DNA of 64,000 nt from Parapedobacter deserti (GTDB lineage: Bacteria > Bacteroidota > Bacteroidia > Sphingobacteriales > Sphingobacteriaceae). Under the pieces are notes generated by a model. That model did not search any database, had not been told where the DNA came from, and saw only the letters and a list, made by a program, of their open reading frames with translations. This document shows positions 1 through 10,700 of the stretch, one piece after another (position 1 is the first letter of the stretch; every line of letters starts with the position of its first letter). Both the position numbers and the translations under genes were made by a program. The stretch spans positions 744,001 to 808,000 of the forward strand of contig NZ_JBHRTA010000038.1 of the NCBI RefSeq assembly GCF_042646065.1. Reading direction: 5' to 3'.

Positions 1-2
1 CG

Positions 3-386
3 AATGCGCCATTTGATCACCTGCATTTGCAGATGCAGTCCAAATCGGACGAACAGTTTCTGGAGAAGCTGAATAGCTGCATTCATGAGCATATCCGCGA
101 CCCGAATCTCAGCGTCGACCTCCTTGCCGATTACATGGGAATGAGCAGGCCAACGTTTTACCGAAGGGTGAAAGCAGTTGCCAATCTTTCGCCAAAAGAA
201 TTGGTTGATCAGGTGCGGTTAAAGAAAGCGGCTGAACTCATTGCGGAAAACGATTTGAAGATATTTCAGGTAGCCAACAAAGTTGGGTATAGTTCGCAGA
301 CGGTGTTCGGCCAGAACTTCCACAAATATTTTAAGCGCACGCCGAAAGAATATATGGCGATGCTGAAAGCTAAACTCAGGAACTGA
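3..386 (+). CDS. AraC-type DNA-binding domain, C-terminal end of a regulator (5' partial)
   Basis: The reading frame is open from the window edge, so the true start lies outside. What remains is an AraC/XylS helix-turn-helix domain: two HTH motifs around SVDLLADYMGMSRPTFYRR and IFQVANKVGYSSQTVFGQNF, closing with the usual FKRTPKEY signature. In Bacteroidota this layout, with a short linker rich in acidic residues before the domain, is typical of the C-terminus of hybrid two-component regulators that control polysaccharide utilisation loci. The gene directly precedes a GH2 enzyme and two sulfatases, which fits that role. Whether the missing part is a hybrid sensor or a simple AraC ligand domain cannot be seen here. 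Confidence 0.85.
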   Translation, partial: NAPFDHLHLQMQSKSDEQFLEKLNSCIHEHIRDPNLSVDLLADYMGMSRPTFYRRVKAVANLSPKELVDQVRLKKAAELIAENDLKIFQVANKVGYSSQTVFGQNFHKYFKRTPKEYMAMLKAKLRN

Positions 387-403
387 TTACGATAGAAAAA
401 TAA

Positions 404-2647
404 ATGATATTTATGAACAAAAGAATGATGTTGTTAGCCGTTTCGGCGCTGTGTATGGGAGGGGGCGCCACGGCGCAGGAAGCAAAACTGAATCCGGTGA
501 ACATGATGACGGAATGGGGCGAACAGGTTACGCCGGAGAATGCCTGGCGTGAATATCCGCGTCCGCAGCTGAAAAGGGACCAATGGGTGTCGCTCAATGG
601 CTTATGGGATTATGCGATCGCGTCGCGTGATGCAGCTAAGCCTGAACATTTCGATGGAAAGATCCTGGTACCGTTTGCTCCCGAGTCCGTACTCTCCGGC
701 GTACAGCAAGCGGTAACGCCAGAAGAAAAGCTCTGGTACCGCAAAACATTTCATGTTGCGGACAGCTGGAAGGGCAAAACCGTATTGCTGCATTTTGATG
801 CGGTTGATTGGGAAGCGGAAGTCTGGTTGAATGGAAAGAAACTCGGCGTGCACCGCGGAGGGAACGACCCTTTTCATTTTGACATCACCAGCGCCCTGAA
901 AAGGGGTGAGCAGCTGCTGGAGGTTGCCGTGTGGGACCCCACCGATACCGGCACGCAGCCCCGGGGAAAACAGGTGCTCGATCCCAAAGGGATTTGGTAC
1001 ACGCCGGTAACGGGTATCTGGCAATCGGTGTGGCTGGAGCCGGTGGAAAAAACACATGTCACGGCGATCTTGCCCGAGCCGGATATCGATAAAGGCATTG
1101 TTTTATTGAAAAACAAGGTAAACGGAGCTTTGGGTGGAGAAAAGCTTGAAATCAAGGTGCTCGATCGGGGGAATACCATCGCGGCAGCCACGGCGGCTCC
1201 GAATGAACCGGTTTCCCTGGCCGTACCGAATGCCCGCCTCTGGTCGCCCGCAGACCCGCATCTATACCGGCTGGAAGTCCGCGTCGTAAAAGGCGGCCGG
1301 GTGCTGGACCGGGTGGAATCTTATTTCGCCATGCGTAAAATCTCAAAGGGTAAAGATGCGCTGGGCTATGAACGAATGCTGTTGAATAACAAGCCGCTGT
1401 TTCAATACGGACCGCTTGACCAGGGATGGTGGCCGGACGGCCTGCTGACACCGCCCTCCGAAAAGGCCATGTTGTACGACATGGAGGTGCTGAAAGAAAT
1501 GGGCTTTAATATGCTGCGTAAGCATATAAAAGTCGAGCCTTCCCGGTATTATTACTACGCCGACTCCATCGGACTGCTGGTATGGCAGGATATGGTCAGT
1601 GGATTTGCCACGGCCGAGCAGGAGGTGCAGCATGTGAAAGCCAACGCAGAAAAAGATTGGGACAGGCCGGCAGCGTCTGCCGAGCAGTTTGAAGCCGAAT
1701 GGAAAGCGATCATGGATCACCTGCGGTTTTTTCCGTCTATTGTGGTTTGGGTGCCTTTCAATGAAGGGTGGGGACAATATAACACCAAGCGGGTCGTGGA
1801 ATGGACCATGGCTTATGATCCATCGCGGATCGTCAATGGCGTGAGCGGTTGGACCGACAGGGGCGTAGGGCACATGAACGATGCGCACCATTATCCCGGC
1901 CCAGGCATGGAGCCGGCGTCCGAAAATCCCGGCCGGATCATCGTTTTGGGAGAATTCGGAGGACTGGGGTGGCCCATGGAAGAACACCTTTGGAATCCCG
2001 GTATGCGGAATTGGGGTTACCGCACGTACTATAGTGAAGGGGAACTGGTCAAAGAGTACGCCGATCTGTTGCATAACCTACAGCCGATGATCGGGCGGGG
2101 GCTGGCAGCCGCGGTTTACACGCAGACCACCGATGTGGAAGGGGAGGTCAACGGGTTGATCACGTATGATCGTAAGCGGGTGAAGATAGTTCCCCACCTG
2201 ATGCGCATATTGCATGAACCGTTGTTCAGGCAGCCACAGCAGTGGCAGACCGCGGCTGAAGACAGCGAGCTGGCGCCACAAGACCTACAGGTATACCGCC
2301 AAAAGCTCAGCGAAGCTCAGTTGCTGGCGCCTGATCCGGCTATTTTTTCGGTAGAGCGTGGTCCGGTGAAGTTCAAAAAAGGCCAGCAAGGGGCATTGCT
2401 GCGGGTATTTACGCTGGATCAACCCGGTGAACAGCTGCAGCTCCGGCTACTGGCGCATGCCGACATACGGATCTTCCTCAATGGAAAAGAAGTGGTATCG
2501 AAATTTGTGAATACCCGGCGTCACTACGACGAAATCAACCTGAGCGCGTTCAGGGATTTCCTGATCGATGGAAAAAATACCCTGTTGCTGGAAGTCAGCG
2601 ACGCAAGGGGTCCGGCTGATGTGGATGTAGGACTATTTGTACGTTAA
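404..2647 (+). CDS. Glycoside hydrolase family 2 enzyme (beta-galactosidase/beta-glucuronidase type), secreted
   Basis: A 747-residue glycosidase with an N-terminal signal peptide ending near ATAQ. An alternative ATG at 413 gives a more typical signal peptide (MNKRMMLLAV). Domains in order: jelly-roll sugar-binding domain (about 40-220, with WYRKTFHV), immunoglobulin-like domain (about 220-320), then the TIM barrel. The barrel carries the expected GH2 catalytic pair: Glu454 in FNEGWGQY as acid/base and Glu517 in LGEFGG as candidate nucleophile. The C-terminus has an extra beta-rich domain. GH2 covers beta-galactosidase, beta-glucuronidase and beta-mannosidase activities, and the exact substrate is not decidable from the sequence. 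Its neighbours are sulfatases, so it probably cleaves a terminal sugar of a sulfated glycan in the periplasm. Confidence 0.9.
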   Translation: MIFMNKRMMLLAVSALCMGGGATAQEAKLNPVNMMTEWGEQVTPENAWREYPRPQLKRDQWVSLNGLWDYAIASRDAAKPEHFDGKILVPFAPESVLSGVQQAVTPEEKLWYRKTFHVADSWKGKTVLLHFDAVDWEAEVWLNGKKLGVHRGGNDPFHFDITSALKRGEQLLEVAVWDPTDTGTQPRGKQVLDPKGIWYTPVTGIWQSVWLEPVEKTHVTAILPEPDIDKGIVLLKNKVNGALGGEKLEIKVLDRGNTIAAATAAPNEPVSLAVPNARLWSPADPHLYRLEVRVVKGGRVLDRVESYFAMRKISKGKDALGYERMLLNNKPLFQYGPLDQGWWPDGLLTPPSEKAMLYDMEVLKEMGFNMLRKHIKVEPSRYYYYADSIGLLVWQDMVSGFATAEQEVQHVKANAEKDWDRPAASAEQFEAEWKAIMDHLRFFPSIVVWVPFNEGWGQYNTKRVVEWTMAYDPSRIVNGVSGWTDRGVGHMNDAHHYPGPGMEPASENPGRIIVLGEFGGLGWPMEEHLWNPGMRNWGYRTYYSEGELVKEYADLLHNLQPMIGRGLAAAVYTQTTDVEGEVNGLITYDRKRVKIVPHLMRILHEPLFRQPQQWQTAAEDSELAPQDLQVYRQKLSEAQLLAPDPAIFSVERGPVKFKKGQQGALLRVFTLDQPGEQLQLRLLAHADIRIFLNGKEVVSKFVNTRRHYDEINLSAFRDFLIDGKNTLLLEVSDARGPADVDVGLFVR

Positions 2648-2754
2648 ACTGCTTGTCATGATGAAGCCATGACAGCTTCATCACCGATAAAGAACAAAAT
2701 GCAAAGCATTCATGAATACAATTGAGTGCAAACACATATGAATAATTGAATCGA

Positions 2755-4188
2755 ATGAAACTAAGATTAGCGCTTTTTGCATTTTTTGGCTGTTGGTTTA
2801 CAGCTGCTGGTGGGCAGCAGCCCCCGCTCCCGAATATGGTGATCTTCATCGGAGATGACCTGGCGGTGTGGGATATCGGGCCGTATGGAAACAAGGTGGT
2901 CCGCACCCCTTACTTGGACAAACTGGGCCGCGAATCGATGGTGTTTGACAATGCGTTTGCGGCTTCTCCGACATGTGGGCCCTCCAGGAGCTCGCTGCTT
3001 ACGGCGATGTACCCCATGCGGCATGGCGCTCACGGCAACCACTCCGGGGTGAAGGAAGGAACACCTTCCATGGTGCAGCTGCTTTCGGCCTTGGGCTACC
3101 GGGTGGCAATCGCGGGGAAACTTCATGTCGGTCCGCGCGATGTATTTCCATTAGAATATATTGCGGGGACCAATGTCCCCGAACCGGGGTATGAGCAGGC
3201 TCCTGGATTACACTACGACCTAAATCTGGCTCCTGTCGATGAGTGGCTCGGACAGCAGAAGCCGGGCAAACCGTTTGTGTTGATTGTGGCCGACCACAGC
3301 CCGCATGTGGTTTGGCCGGAAAAGCCGACGTATCAACCTGATGAGGTGGATATTCCGCCCGTCCACATTGATACCGACGATGCACGGCGTGCCAGGGCCC
3401 GGTATTACACCGATGTGACGAAGATGGACACCAACGTAGGTACATTGATGGACTTGTTGGATAAGCACGGAGTGGCAGCGAACTCGATATTGATGTTTAC
3501 CTCAGACCAAGGGCCGCAGTGGGCATTTGGAAAATGGGGGCTATATGACTACGGTGTCCAGGTGCCTTTCATCGTGCGGTGGCCCGGACAGGTCGAGGCC
3601 GGCAGCCGGACGGACGCGCTGGTGTCGCAGGTTGATATTTTGCCGACGATGGTGGGAATCGCCAACGGCACCGTTGCGCACCGGATCGATGGCAAGAGCT
3701 TTCTGCCCGTACTGAAAAATCCCGGCGCCAAACACCATGACGCCGTTTTCGCCTCCCATACGGGAGACGGAAAGATGAACCGTTCGCCGATGCGCATGTT
3801 GCGGACCGACCGGTATAAATATATCCTGAATCTGGCGCCGGAGATCACATACACCACCCACATGGACAGGGCGACTGATCACGATGGGGGGCGCGAGTAC
3901 TGGCCTTCATGGCGTGCCGCATCATTCCAGGACCAGCACGCCGCCGCGGTATTGTGGCGGTACCACCATCGCCCGGCGGAAGAGCTTTATGATGTTGAGG
4001 CCGATCCCTGGGAGCAGGTGAATCTTGCCGCAGATCCCGCGTACGGCGATATGTTGGAGCGCTTTAGGGCGCAGATGAAAGCGATAAGGGCGGAACAGGG
4101 CGATCATGAAACCGGTCCGGAAGATTTAAGCGCGCCCAACAGAAACCAGGGCAAAGGGAAGGGACCCGTTGCTCCTTATGTCTTCTGA
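2755..4188 (+). CDS. Secreted S1 sulfatase, sulfamidase-like (S1_8-like)
   Basis: A 477-residue type I sulfatase with a signal peptide (MKLRLALFAF to about AAGG). I chose ATG 2755 over an in-frame TTG nine bases upstream. The metal-binding Asp pair is in FIGDDLAVWD. The formylglycine motif is C74-G-P-S-R, so activation requires a formylglycine-generating enzyme or anaerobic maturase, neither of which is in the window. The stretches GKLHVGPRDVFPLEY and FTSDQGPQWAFGKWGLY resemble N-sulfoglucosamine sulfohydrolase, which suggests subfamily S1_8 (inferred by memory of the family, not by a search). The role is removal of a sulfate from a glycan. It lies 107 bases downstream of the GH2 gene and probably shares its transcript. 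Confidence 0.9.
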   Translation: MKLRLALFAFFGCWFTAAGGQQPPLPNMVIFIGDDLAVWDIGPYGNKVVRTPYLDKLGRESMVFDNAFAASPTCGPSRSSLLTAMYPMRHGAHGNHSGVKEGTPSMVQLLSALGYRVAIAGKLHVGPRDVFPLEYIAGTNVPEPGYEQAPGLHYDLNLAPVDEWLGQQKPGKPFVLIVADHSPHVVWPEKPTYQPDEVDIPPVHIDTDDARRARARYYTDVTKMDTNVGTLMDLLDKHGVAANSILMFTSDQGPQWAFGKWGLYDYGVQVPFIVRWPGQVEAGSRTDALVSQVDILPTMVGIANGTVAHRIDGKSFLPVLKNPGAKHHDAVFASHTGDGKMNRSPMRMLRTDRYKYILNLAPEITYTTHMDRATDHDGGREYWPSWRAASFQDQHAAAVLWRYHHRPAEELYDVEADPWEQVNLAADPAYGDMLERFRAQMKAIRAEQGDHETGPEDLSAPNRNQGKGKGPVAPYVF

Positions 4189-4280
4189 TATGTCATTTTT
4201 TTTCTTGGGAATGAGTAAATAATGACATAATTTGATTATAAAGAGATAAGATATCGCGGGTTTGCGGTGAGGTTCTGAAT

Positions 4281-4288
4281 TACTTTTG
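4281..4288 (+). promoter_or_regulatory. Candidate -7 element TACTTTTG for the second sulfatase
   Basis: TACTTTTG matches the Bacteroidota -7 consensus TAnnTTTG. A TTTG at 4261-4264 lies 16 bases upstream, which is shorter than the usual 19-20 base spacer. It would give a leader of about 85 bases before the ATG at 4377. Confidence 0.35.
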
Positions 4289-4364
4289 TAATACGAACGA
4301 TTATTAACCGTAGGGATGGGTTGTCATCCTTTTGCTGTATACGCGTATTCATTTTTGTTAGTTG

Positions 4365-4370
4365 AGGAGG
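4365..4370 (+). promoter_or_regulatory. Canonical Shine-Dalgarno sequence AGGAGG
   Basis: AGGAGG ends six bases before the ATG at 4377. Strong Shine-Dalgarno sites are unusual in this phylum, and this one decides the start of the downstream sulfatase against the in-frame TTG at 4362, which overlaps it. Confidence 0.7.
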
Positions 4371-4376
4371 ATAATC

Positions 4377-5750
4377 ATGAAAAAGCATGTGTACCGGATA
4401 TTGGCGGTACTGTTGGCAGCTATGTTCATTAACGGCATTGATGTTTCCGCTCAGTCACCACGGAAACCGAATGTCATCGTCATCATGGCAGACGATCTGG
4501 ACTCGCGTCAGTTGAGCTGTTATGGTGGAGAAAACCTGGAAACGTCGCATATCGATCAGTTGGCCGCCGAAGGGATTAAGTTTAATTCCCTCGTTGCTTC
4601 CGAAGCGATGTGCGTACCCACGCGGGCGTCGCTGTTTACCGGGTTGTACCCCGCCAAACATGGTGCCTATCAGAATCACAAGCCGGTTTACGGTCACTTG
4701 AAGAGTGTCGTACATTACCTTAATGATCTGGGATATCGGGTCGGCCTCACCGGCAAAGATCATGTTACCCGGCCGACGGCTGTTTTTCCGTTTGACCGGA
4801 TTGACGGCTTTGAACCGAACTGCGTAGCGCCAACGGACGAGTATTTCCTGGACAGTGTACGGAACTACATCCTTCAGGACCAGCCTTATTGCCTTTTTGT
4901 AATGAGCGTTAATCCGCATACGCCATGGACAGTAGGCAACCCAGATCAATTTGACCCGGACAAACTTATACTTCCTGCACATTGGGTCGATACGGAGCTG
5001 ACGAGAAGGGAGTTCTGCAAATACCTTGCTGAGGTACGCCGGCTGGACGATCAGGTAGGGGATGTCATGAACCTGCTGGAGGAAACCGGCACCGAAGAAA
5101 ACACCATCGTCATTTTTTTGGGGGAGCAAGGGCCCCAATTCCCCGGAGGAAAATGGACGCTGTATGACAACGGACAGCTGAGTTCCATGATTGTGAAGTG
5201 GCCGGGTGTCGTGCAACCGGGTACGGAAACCGACGCCATTGTACAATATGAAGACCTGATGCCGACATTTGTGGATATTGCGGGCGGAAACGCCATTACC
5301 GGCTTGGACGGCATGAGCTTCAGGGCGGTGCTTGAAGGAAAAAAGCCGGAACACAGGGATGTGGCTTATGGCATCCACAACAACATCCCCGAAGGGCCGG
5401 CATACCCTATCCGCAGTATACGCGACCACCGGTATAAACTGATCTGGAACCTTACGCCGGATTCGGCCTACTACATCAAATACATGCTGAATACGGAAAA
5501 TAGGAAACTAGCTTGGACCAGTTGGGTAGATCGGGCAGCCGGTGATGATGAAGCTAAGAAACTGACGCAGCGGATCGTCCGAAAAACGGAAATAGAACTT
5601 TACGACATCGGCACAGACCCGTATGAGTTGGAAAACCTGGCCGGAAAGCCGGAGTATCAAACGGTGGTTCAACGTTATATGGACAGATTAAAGGAATGGA
5701 TGGAGGAACAGGGGGATGCAGGAGCTGCATTGGACGTTCCGTTTAGGTAA
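4377..5750 (+). CDS. Secreted S1 sulfatase, second copy (S1_8-like)
   Basis: A 457-residue type I sulfatase with a signal peptide ending near DVSAQ. Metal-binding residues are in IMADDLDSR and the formylglycine motif is C79-V-P-T-R. LGEQGPQFPGGKWTLYD aligns with the equivalent segment of the preceding sulfatase, so the two are related but diverged copies, perhaps specific for different sulfate positions. A second active-site signature, GKDHVTRPTAVFPF, follows the same plan as the preceding enzyme. The start is fixed by a strong Shine-Dalgarno sequence. It needs the same maturation enzyme as the other sulfatases here and should act in the periplasm on the sulfated glycan imported by the SusC/SusD pair downstream. 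Confidence 0.9.
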   Translation: MKKHVYRILAVLLAAMFINGIDVSAQSPRKPNVIVIMADDLDSRQLSCYGGENLETSHIDQLAAEGIKFNSLVASEAMCVPTRASLFTGLYPAKHGAYQNHKPVYGHLKSVVHYLNDLGYRVGLTGKDHVTRPTAVFPFDRIDGFEPNCVAPTDEYFLDSVRNYILQDQPYCLFVMSVNPHTPWTVGNPDQFDPDKLILPAHWVDTELTRREFCKYLAEVRRLDDQVGDVMNLLEETGTEENTIVIFLGEQGPQFPGGKWTLYDNGQLSSMIVKWPGVVQPGTETDAIVQYEDLMPTFVDIAGGNAITGLDGMSFRAVLEGKKPEHRDVAYGIHNNIPEGPAYPIRSIRDHRYKLIWNLTPDSAYYIKYMLNTENRKLAWTSWVDRAAGDDEAKKLTQRIVRKTEIELYDIGTDPYELENLAGKPEYQTVVQRYMDRLKEWMEEQGDAGAALDVPFR

Positions 5751-5832
5751 GGAACGCGGCGCTTATGCGCAGCAACCAGTCGGCATTAGAGGTTAGCTTG
5801 ATTACTTAATTGTACCGGGTGATCGGAACTAA

Positions 5833-6417
5833 ATGACCAATTATAGCGAGGACACGGACGAAGTTTTGTTTGCGCTGCTGCGCGATGGCGATCAGCGTGC
5901 GTTCAAAGCCTTGTATGAACGGTATTGGACACCCTTGTGGAGCTATGCCAGAAATGCCATAAATGATCCAGGCGATGCCGAGGATATTGTGCAGGAATTG
6001 TTCATGACGCTCTGGGAGAAGCGGGCATCCCTGCGAATAAGCACTTCCTTGAAAGCATACCTGTACCGGTCAACGCTAAACAAAGTGATTGATCGTGCCG
6101 ATCGTTCAAAATACCGATTGTCGTATCTTCAGGACCTGAAACGTACATACGTTGAGGGCAACTATGCCACTGATAGTAAACTTTTTGAAAAGGAACTGGT
6201 GCAACGGTTCGAAGCTTGCCTGGGTAAAATGCCGCCAAAGATGCGGACGATCTTTACGCTCAGCCGACACCACATGATGACCCATCAGCAGATCAGTGAT
6301 TCGCTGAAAATCTCCCGGGATAATGTGAACCGACAAATAAAAAACGCGTTGATCCTGCTGAAGAAGAGCGTATTGATCGGATATGCTACACTAATTTTAA
6401 AATACTTTTTACCCTAA
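5833..6417 (+). CDS. ECF RNA polymerase sigma factor, locus 1
   Basis: A 194-residue sigma-70 family factor. Region 2 covers about residues 25-90 (YERYWTPLWSYA, DAEDIVQELFMTLWEKR) and region 4 about 130-185 (MPPKMRTIFTLSR, HHMMTHQQISDSLKISRDNV). In Bacteroidota such factors pair with a FecR anti-sigma protein and a SusC receptor carrying an N-terminal STN domain; binding of the substrate outside the cell releases the sigma factor. That partner set follows directly: FecR at 6460 and STN-SusC at 7740. It belongs to a different branch from the two later ECF factors, which share the SISEKAVEAN/NISEKGVEAN signature lacking here. Confidence 0.92.
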   Translation: MTNYSEDTDEVLFALLRDGDQRAFKALYERYWTPLWSYARNAINDPGDAEDIVQELFMTLWEKRASLRISTSLKAYLYRSTLNKVIDRADRSKYRLSYLQDLKRTYVEGNYATDSKLFEKELVQRFEACLGKMPPKMRTIFTLSRHHMMTHQQISDSLKISRDNVNRQIKNALILLKKSVLIGYATLILKYFLP

Positions 6418-6459
6418 CAACCGTTTCGACCGTCATCATCCTATAAACCGATAGTATTG

Positions 6460-7548
6460 ATGGACGAAAACGACTTGGCGAAGCTTTTGGATCGCTACCG
6501 GCGAGGTCAATGTACGGACGCTGAGCGCCTGCTAATCGAAAGCTTGCATTTGCATGCGTATACCAGCGAGCCCGTTGCTGAGGAGACGGCAACCAAAAAG
6601 CGCGTTTGGAAACGCTTACGGAAAGGGTTGCCGCCAAATGGCAGAAAGAGCTCCACTCCGTGGCTGGCTGCAGCTGCGTCAATCATACTGATTGCCGCGA
6701 TAGCGTTGCTGTACAGGCCGGTAGCAAGCGATAGCGCTGCCGATCAATTGACCGATATACCGGCAGGAGGAAATAAAGCGATACTGAAGTTGGCAAGTGG
6801 GCAGACCGTCCATTTGGATAGCAGCCAACATGGGGTGATGGTCCTGTCCGATCGGCTGCTTTACACAGATAGCACGTTTGCGGGAGACTTCCACAATGGA
6901 CATGAAGCGGGCGAAAGCGCATACAACGAAATCATTACGCCGCGGGGCGGAACGTATCAGGTGGTGCTTAGTGATGGCACCAAGGTCTGGCTTAATGCCG
7001 ATTCTAAATTAATCTTTCCACAACGATTCGCCCGGACGATGCGTCAAGTAACCTTGGTTGGCGAAGCCTATTTCGAGGTGACAAAGAGTCAACACAGCCC
7101 GTTTGTCGTAAAAACCGCTGGCCAAGAGATTGCTGTGCTGGGCACGTCGTTCAATGTAGCGGCGTATGCTGATGAGCGGTTGGAGCAAACGACATTGGTG
7201 GAAGGTGAAATCATGGTGTCAACAGCACAGCGCGCCCGTCAATTGGTACCGGGTGACCAAGCGATAGTGAACGCCGGGGAGATATCGGTAGACAAAGTGG
7301 ATACCTCACCGTTCATTGCCTGGAAATCGGGTTTTATCGCATTCAATGAAGAAACACTCGAACACATCATGCGTGACATCAGCCGTTGGTATGACGTTGA
7401 TATTCATTTTGAAGGGGTGGATAAACAACTTCGTTTCGGTGGAACGGTTTCGCGGTATGCGAATGTATCGGAAGTATTGCGACGGCTGGAGCTGACCGGT
7501 CAGATTCATTTTAAAATTGAAGAAAGGGGGATTGTGATTAAACCGTAA
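6460..7548 (+). CDS. FecR-family anti-sigma factor, locus 1
   Basis: A 362-residue inner-membrane protein starting at ATG 6460, with an in-frame TTG immediately before it. The N-terminal cytoplasmic part (about 1-65, DLAKLLDRYRRGQCT) should bind the ECF factor. One transmembrane helix follows around WLAAAASIILIAAIALLY. Then come the periplasmic FecR domain (GTYQVVLSDGTKVWLNADSK, GEAYFEV, VLGTSFNVAAY, TTLVEGEI) and a C-terminal DUF4974 domain (FNEETLEHIMRDISRWYDV). The periplasmic domain is expected to contact the STN domain of the SusC protein downstream. It lies 42 bases after the sigma gene, so the two are probably co-transcribed. Confidence 0.92.
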   Translation: MDENDLAKLLDRYRRGQCTDAERLLIESLHLHAYTSEPVAEETATKKRVWKRLRKGLPPNGRKSSTPWLAAAASIILIAAIALLYRPVASDSAADQLTDIPAGGNKAILKLASGQTVHLDSSQHGVMVLSDRLLYTDSTFAGDFHNGHEAGESAYNEIITPRGGTYQVVLSDGTKVWLNADSKLIFPQRFARTMRQVTLVGEAYFEVTKSQHSPFVVKTAGQEIAVLGTSFNVAAYADERLEQTTLVEGEIMVSTAQRARQLVPGDQAIVNAGEISVDKVDTSPFIAWKSGFIAFNEETLEHIMRDISRWYDVDIHFEGVDKQLRFGGTVSRYANVSEVLRRLELTGQIHFKIEERGIVIKP

Positions 7549-7570
7549 TACCAACTTATAAACTAAAAAA

Positions 7571-7594
7571 CCGGAGATGTCTCACCATCCCCGG
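7571..7594. other. Hairpin in the FecR-SusC gap, locus 1
   Basis: CCGGAGATG (7571-7579) pairs with CATCCCCGG (7586-7594) with one mismatch and a six-base loop. There is no strong T run after it, so it may be a leaky terminator or attenuator setting SusC above FecR expression, or an mRNA-stability element. Equivalent hairpins lie in the other two FecR-SusC gaps. Confidence 0.5.
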
Positions 7595-7739
7595 CTTATT
7601 GTGATGATAAATTAACTTTCGAACAGCCTGCTGTTTCAAGACTAACTGGTCTGTTCGAGTATCAAACACCTGACAAACTTAACCAACATGCACCAGCTTT
7701 CAAAGGCCTGGGGTTGTTTGTCAAAGCGTTAACCATTTT

Positions 7740-10700
7740 ATGGACATTTATTCGTTGAAACGCAATCGCAGTGCGATTGCCATCCTGACAACACGGTTAT
7801 TGAGGATTATGAAGATTGCGTATTTTCTATTGACGGTCTGCCTGGTTCAGGTATTTGCTGAAACATCGGCACAGAAACTGACCATCCAACGGGAACGCGT
7901 GGGGCTTCGCCGTATCTTTTCTGAAATACGCGTTCAAACCGGATACTCTGTGGTTTACAGCGTAAAGCATATTGATCAGATACCGCCCATAACGGTTTCC
8001 TTGGCAAATGTGGACCTCAATGAGGCTATGAAGCATATCCTAAGGGGACTTCCATTGGACTATGTGATCACCGGCAAAGAGATTGTGATTAAGGAGAAGC
8101 CCGACACACGCCGGTCTCCCGATATCCCGGCGGATTTCGAACTGCAACAGCAAACGCTCTCGGGTAGGGTACTCGATGAGCATGGTAACCCATTACAAGG
8201 CGCCGCGGTGCGGATAAAAGGGTCACAGCAGGAAACCAGCACGGATAACGATGGTCGATTTACGTTCAACAATGTGGAACGAAACGCTGTCATCGTTGTC
8301 TCTTTTGTGGGGTATGAGACCCGGGAGCTTGCAGTTTCGGCTGCTCTGGGTTCTATAGCGATGAAGCCCACTTTTGCCGACCTGAGTGAGGTGGTGGTGG
8401 TTGGGTATGGTACCCAGCGGAAAAGCGACATTACCGGCGCGGTGAGCTCGATCCGTGCGGAAGACTTCAATAAGGGAACAAATGCAACCTTTGACCAGCT
8501 AATTGCCGGAAAGGCGGCAGGGGTACAGTTCGTTCAGAGCAGCGGTGAGCCTGGTGGTGGTGTAGCCGTGCGTATCCGGGGCGCGAGCTCTGTCAATGCC
8601 GGGACGAGCCCGCTGTATGTCATCGACGGGTTGCCGATCGATAATTCTCCGGTGGCAGGGGGCGGAGGGGCTAATTTCGATGCACCGCCCTCTCCTCGGA
8701 ATCCGCTGGCAGGCATCAACCCGGAAGATATCGAGTCGATCGAAATTCTTAAAGATGCTTCTGCGACGGCGATTTATGGTTCGCGCGGGGCCAATGGAGT
8801 GATTATGGTCACGACAAAAAAGGGTAGGGCAGGCCGGAATATGGTTTCATACAGCGGGTCGTATGGGCAGCAACGGGTGGCCAACACCATCGATCTGCTG
8901 ACGACAGCGGAATACATCCAAGTTATCAATGAGCTCGTTGACGCGGGCGCAGGCCCCGAGTCCAATCGGATTACGGACGTAAATGCAGTGGGTACCGATT
9001 GGCAGGAACAGGTGTTTGATAACCGTGCGCCCATTCAGAACCACAGCCTGGCATTTAGTGGTGGAAACGAGCAAACCCGGTATTACTTGGCACTTAATGC
9101 CTTTGACCAAGGGGGGATATTGAAAAATACGGCATTCAGCCGGTATGCGGCGAAACTCAATATCAGCTCCAATATCACAGACCAGCTGGAAGTGGGAGCT
9201 GCCCTCAATGTAAGCTATACACACGATAGGCAGGTGCCATCGGGCTTCGGGATCAATGCACAATCCGGCACAATGTACACGGCACTCAATTTCGATCCCA
9301 CGCTACCTATCTATGATGACGGAGGAAATTATCAGCTGTCGCCTTTCTTGGATATGGACAATCCGATGTCGCTGATTAACGAGGTTATGGCTGCATCCAA
9401 TGCCTATCGGACATTTGGTACAGCCTATGCCCAATATAAAATCACGCCTTACCTGACCGCTAAAATCAATGCTGGTGGCGACATTAACACCAGGAGACGG
9501 GATGTTTACGTGGGGCAAAAAACTCGTCGTGCCATGGCGGCAGGCGGAAGCGGATCTGTAATAAGTGGCATGCAGGGCAACTACCTGCTCGAAGGAACGA
9601 TTACGTATGACCGGAGGTGGGATAATCACTACCTGAATGTGATCGGAGGAGCTACCACACAGCGCTTTGTATACTCGTCTTCTTTCCAAGACGCTATGGG
9701 TTTCCCGTCAGATGTCACCGGTTCTGACAATATGGGCTTGGGCGATCAGGAGACGTTCAGGATAGGCACCGGCCGGGCGGCCAACCGGCTCCTCTCTTAC
9801 TTGGGACGGGTAAACTATGAGTTGAATAACAAGTATCTGGTTACCGCTTCACTAAGGGCCGATGGCTCGTCGCGATTCGGTGCCAACAATAGGTTCGGTT
9901 ATTTCCCATCGTTTGCGCTGGGCTGGAAGCTGATGGAGGAGGAGTTTATGCAGGGAATATCGGTTTTCTCCGAACTCAAACCGCGGTTTAGCTGGGGGCA
10001 GACTGGCAATCAGGAAATCGGCAACTACAGTGCGCTTACTACCTTCAGCGGCGGGCCAACCGCGATTTTGGACGACCGGCTCAATGTCGGTACACAACCG
10101 GCACGGTATCCCAATCCGGACTTGAAGTGGGAAACTACCGAACAGCTGAACGCCGGATTGGATTTCGGTCTCTTCAATGGGCGGATAACGGGAAGCGTCG
10201 ACTATTTTACGAAGACGACCTTCAATATGTTGTTTGCGCTTCCTATCCCGTCATCCACAGGCTATTCAACCAGGCTTTCTAATGTCGGTAGTATACGCAA
10301 CAGAGGCTGGGAGTTTGCTTTGAGTACTGATAACCTGACCGGCAACCTCAAATGGAGTACGCAGGTGAACCTTGCCACACTGGCAAATGAAGTGCTCAAC
10401 ATCGGTCAGGACAACCCGATTATTTCTGGAAACGTCGGGCAGACCAGTGGCGTGTTTATTCTAAGGCCTGGTTCTCCGCTGTTTTCGTTCTATGGTTGGG
10501 AAATCAATGGGGTTTGGCAGGAGGGTGATGATTTTTCGACGACACGTGATGTCGTGGAACCGGGTGATATCAAATACCGCGATGTCAACGGTGATGGGAC
10601 CGTAAATGGCGAGGATCGGGTACTGTTGGGTAATGCGTTCCCGAAGTTAACATGGTCTGTGGGTAACCAGTTTTCCTATAAAGGATTTAACTTTTCGATT

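Noticed and set aside
1343..2074. 243-residue minus-strand open frame inside the GH2 gene
   Set aside because: It is antisense to a well-conserved catalytic domain, has no recognisable domain, and reflects codon bias.
4455..5429. 324-residue minus-strand open frame inside the second sulfatase
   Set aside because: Antisense to a clear sulfatase; no motif or signal, and it spans the formylglycine site of the real gene.
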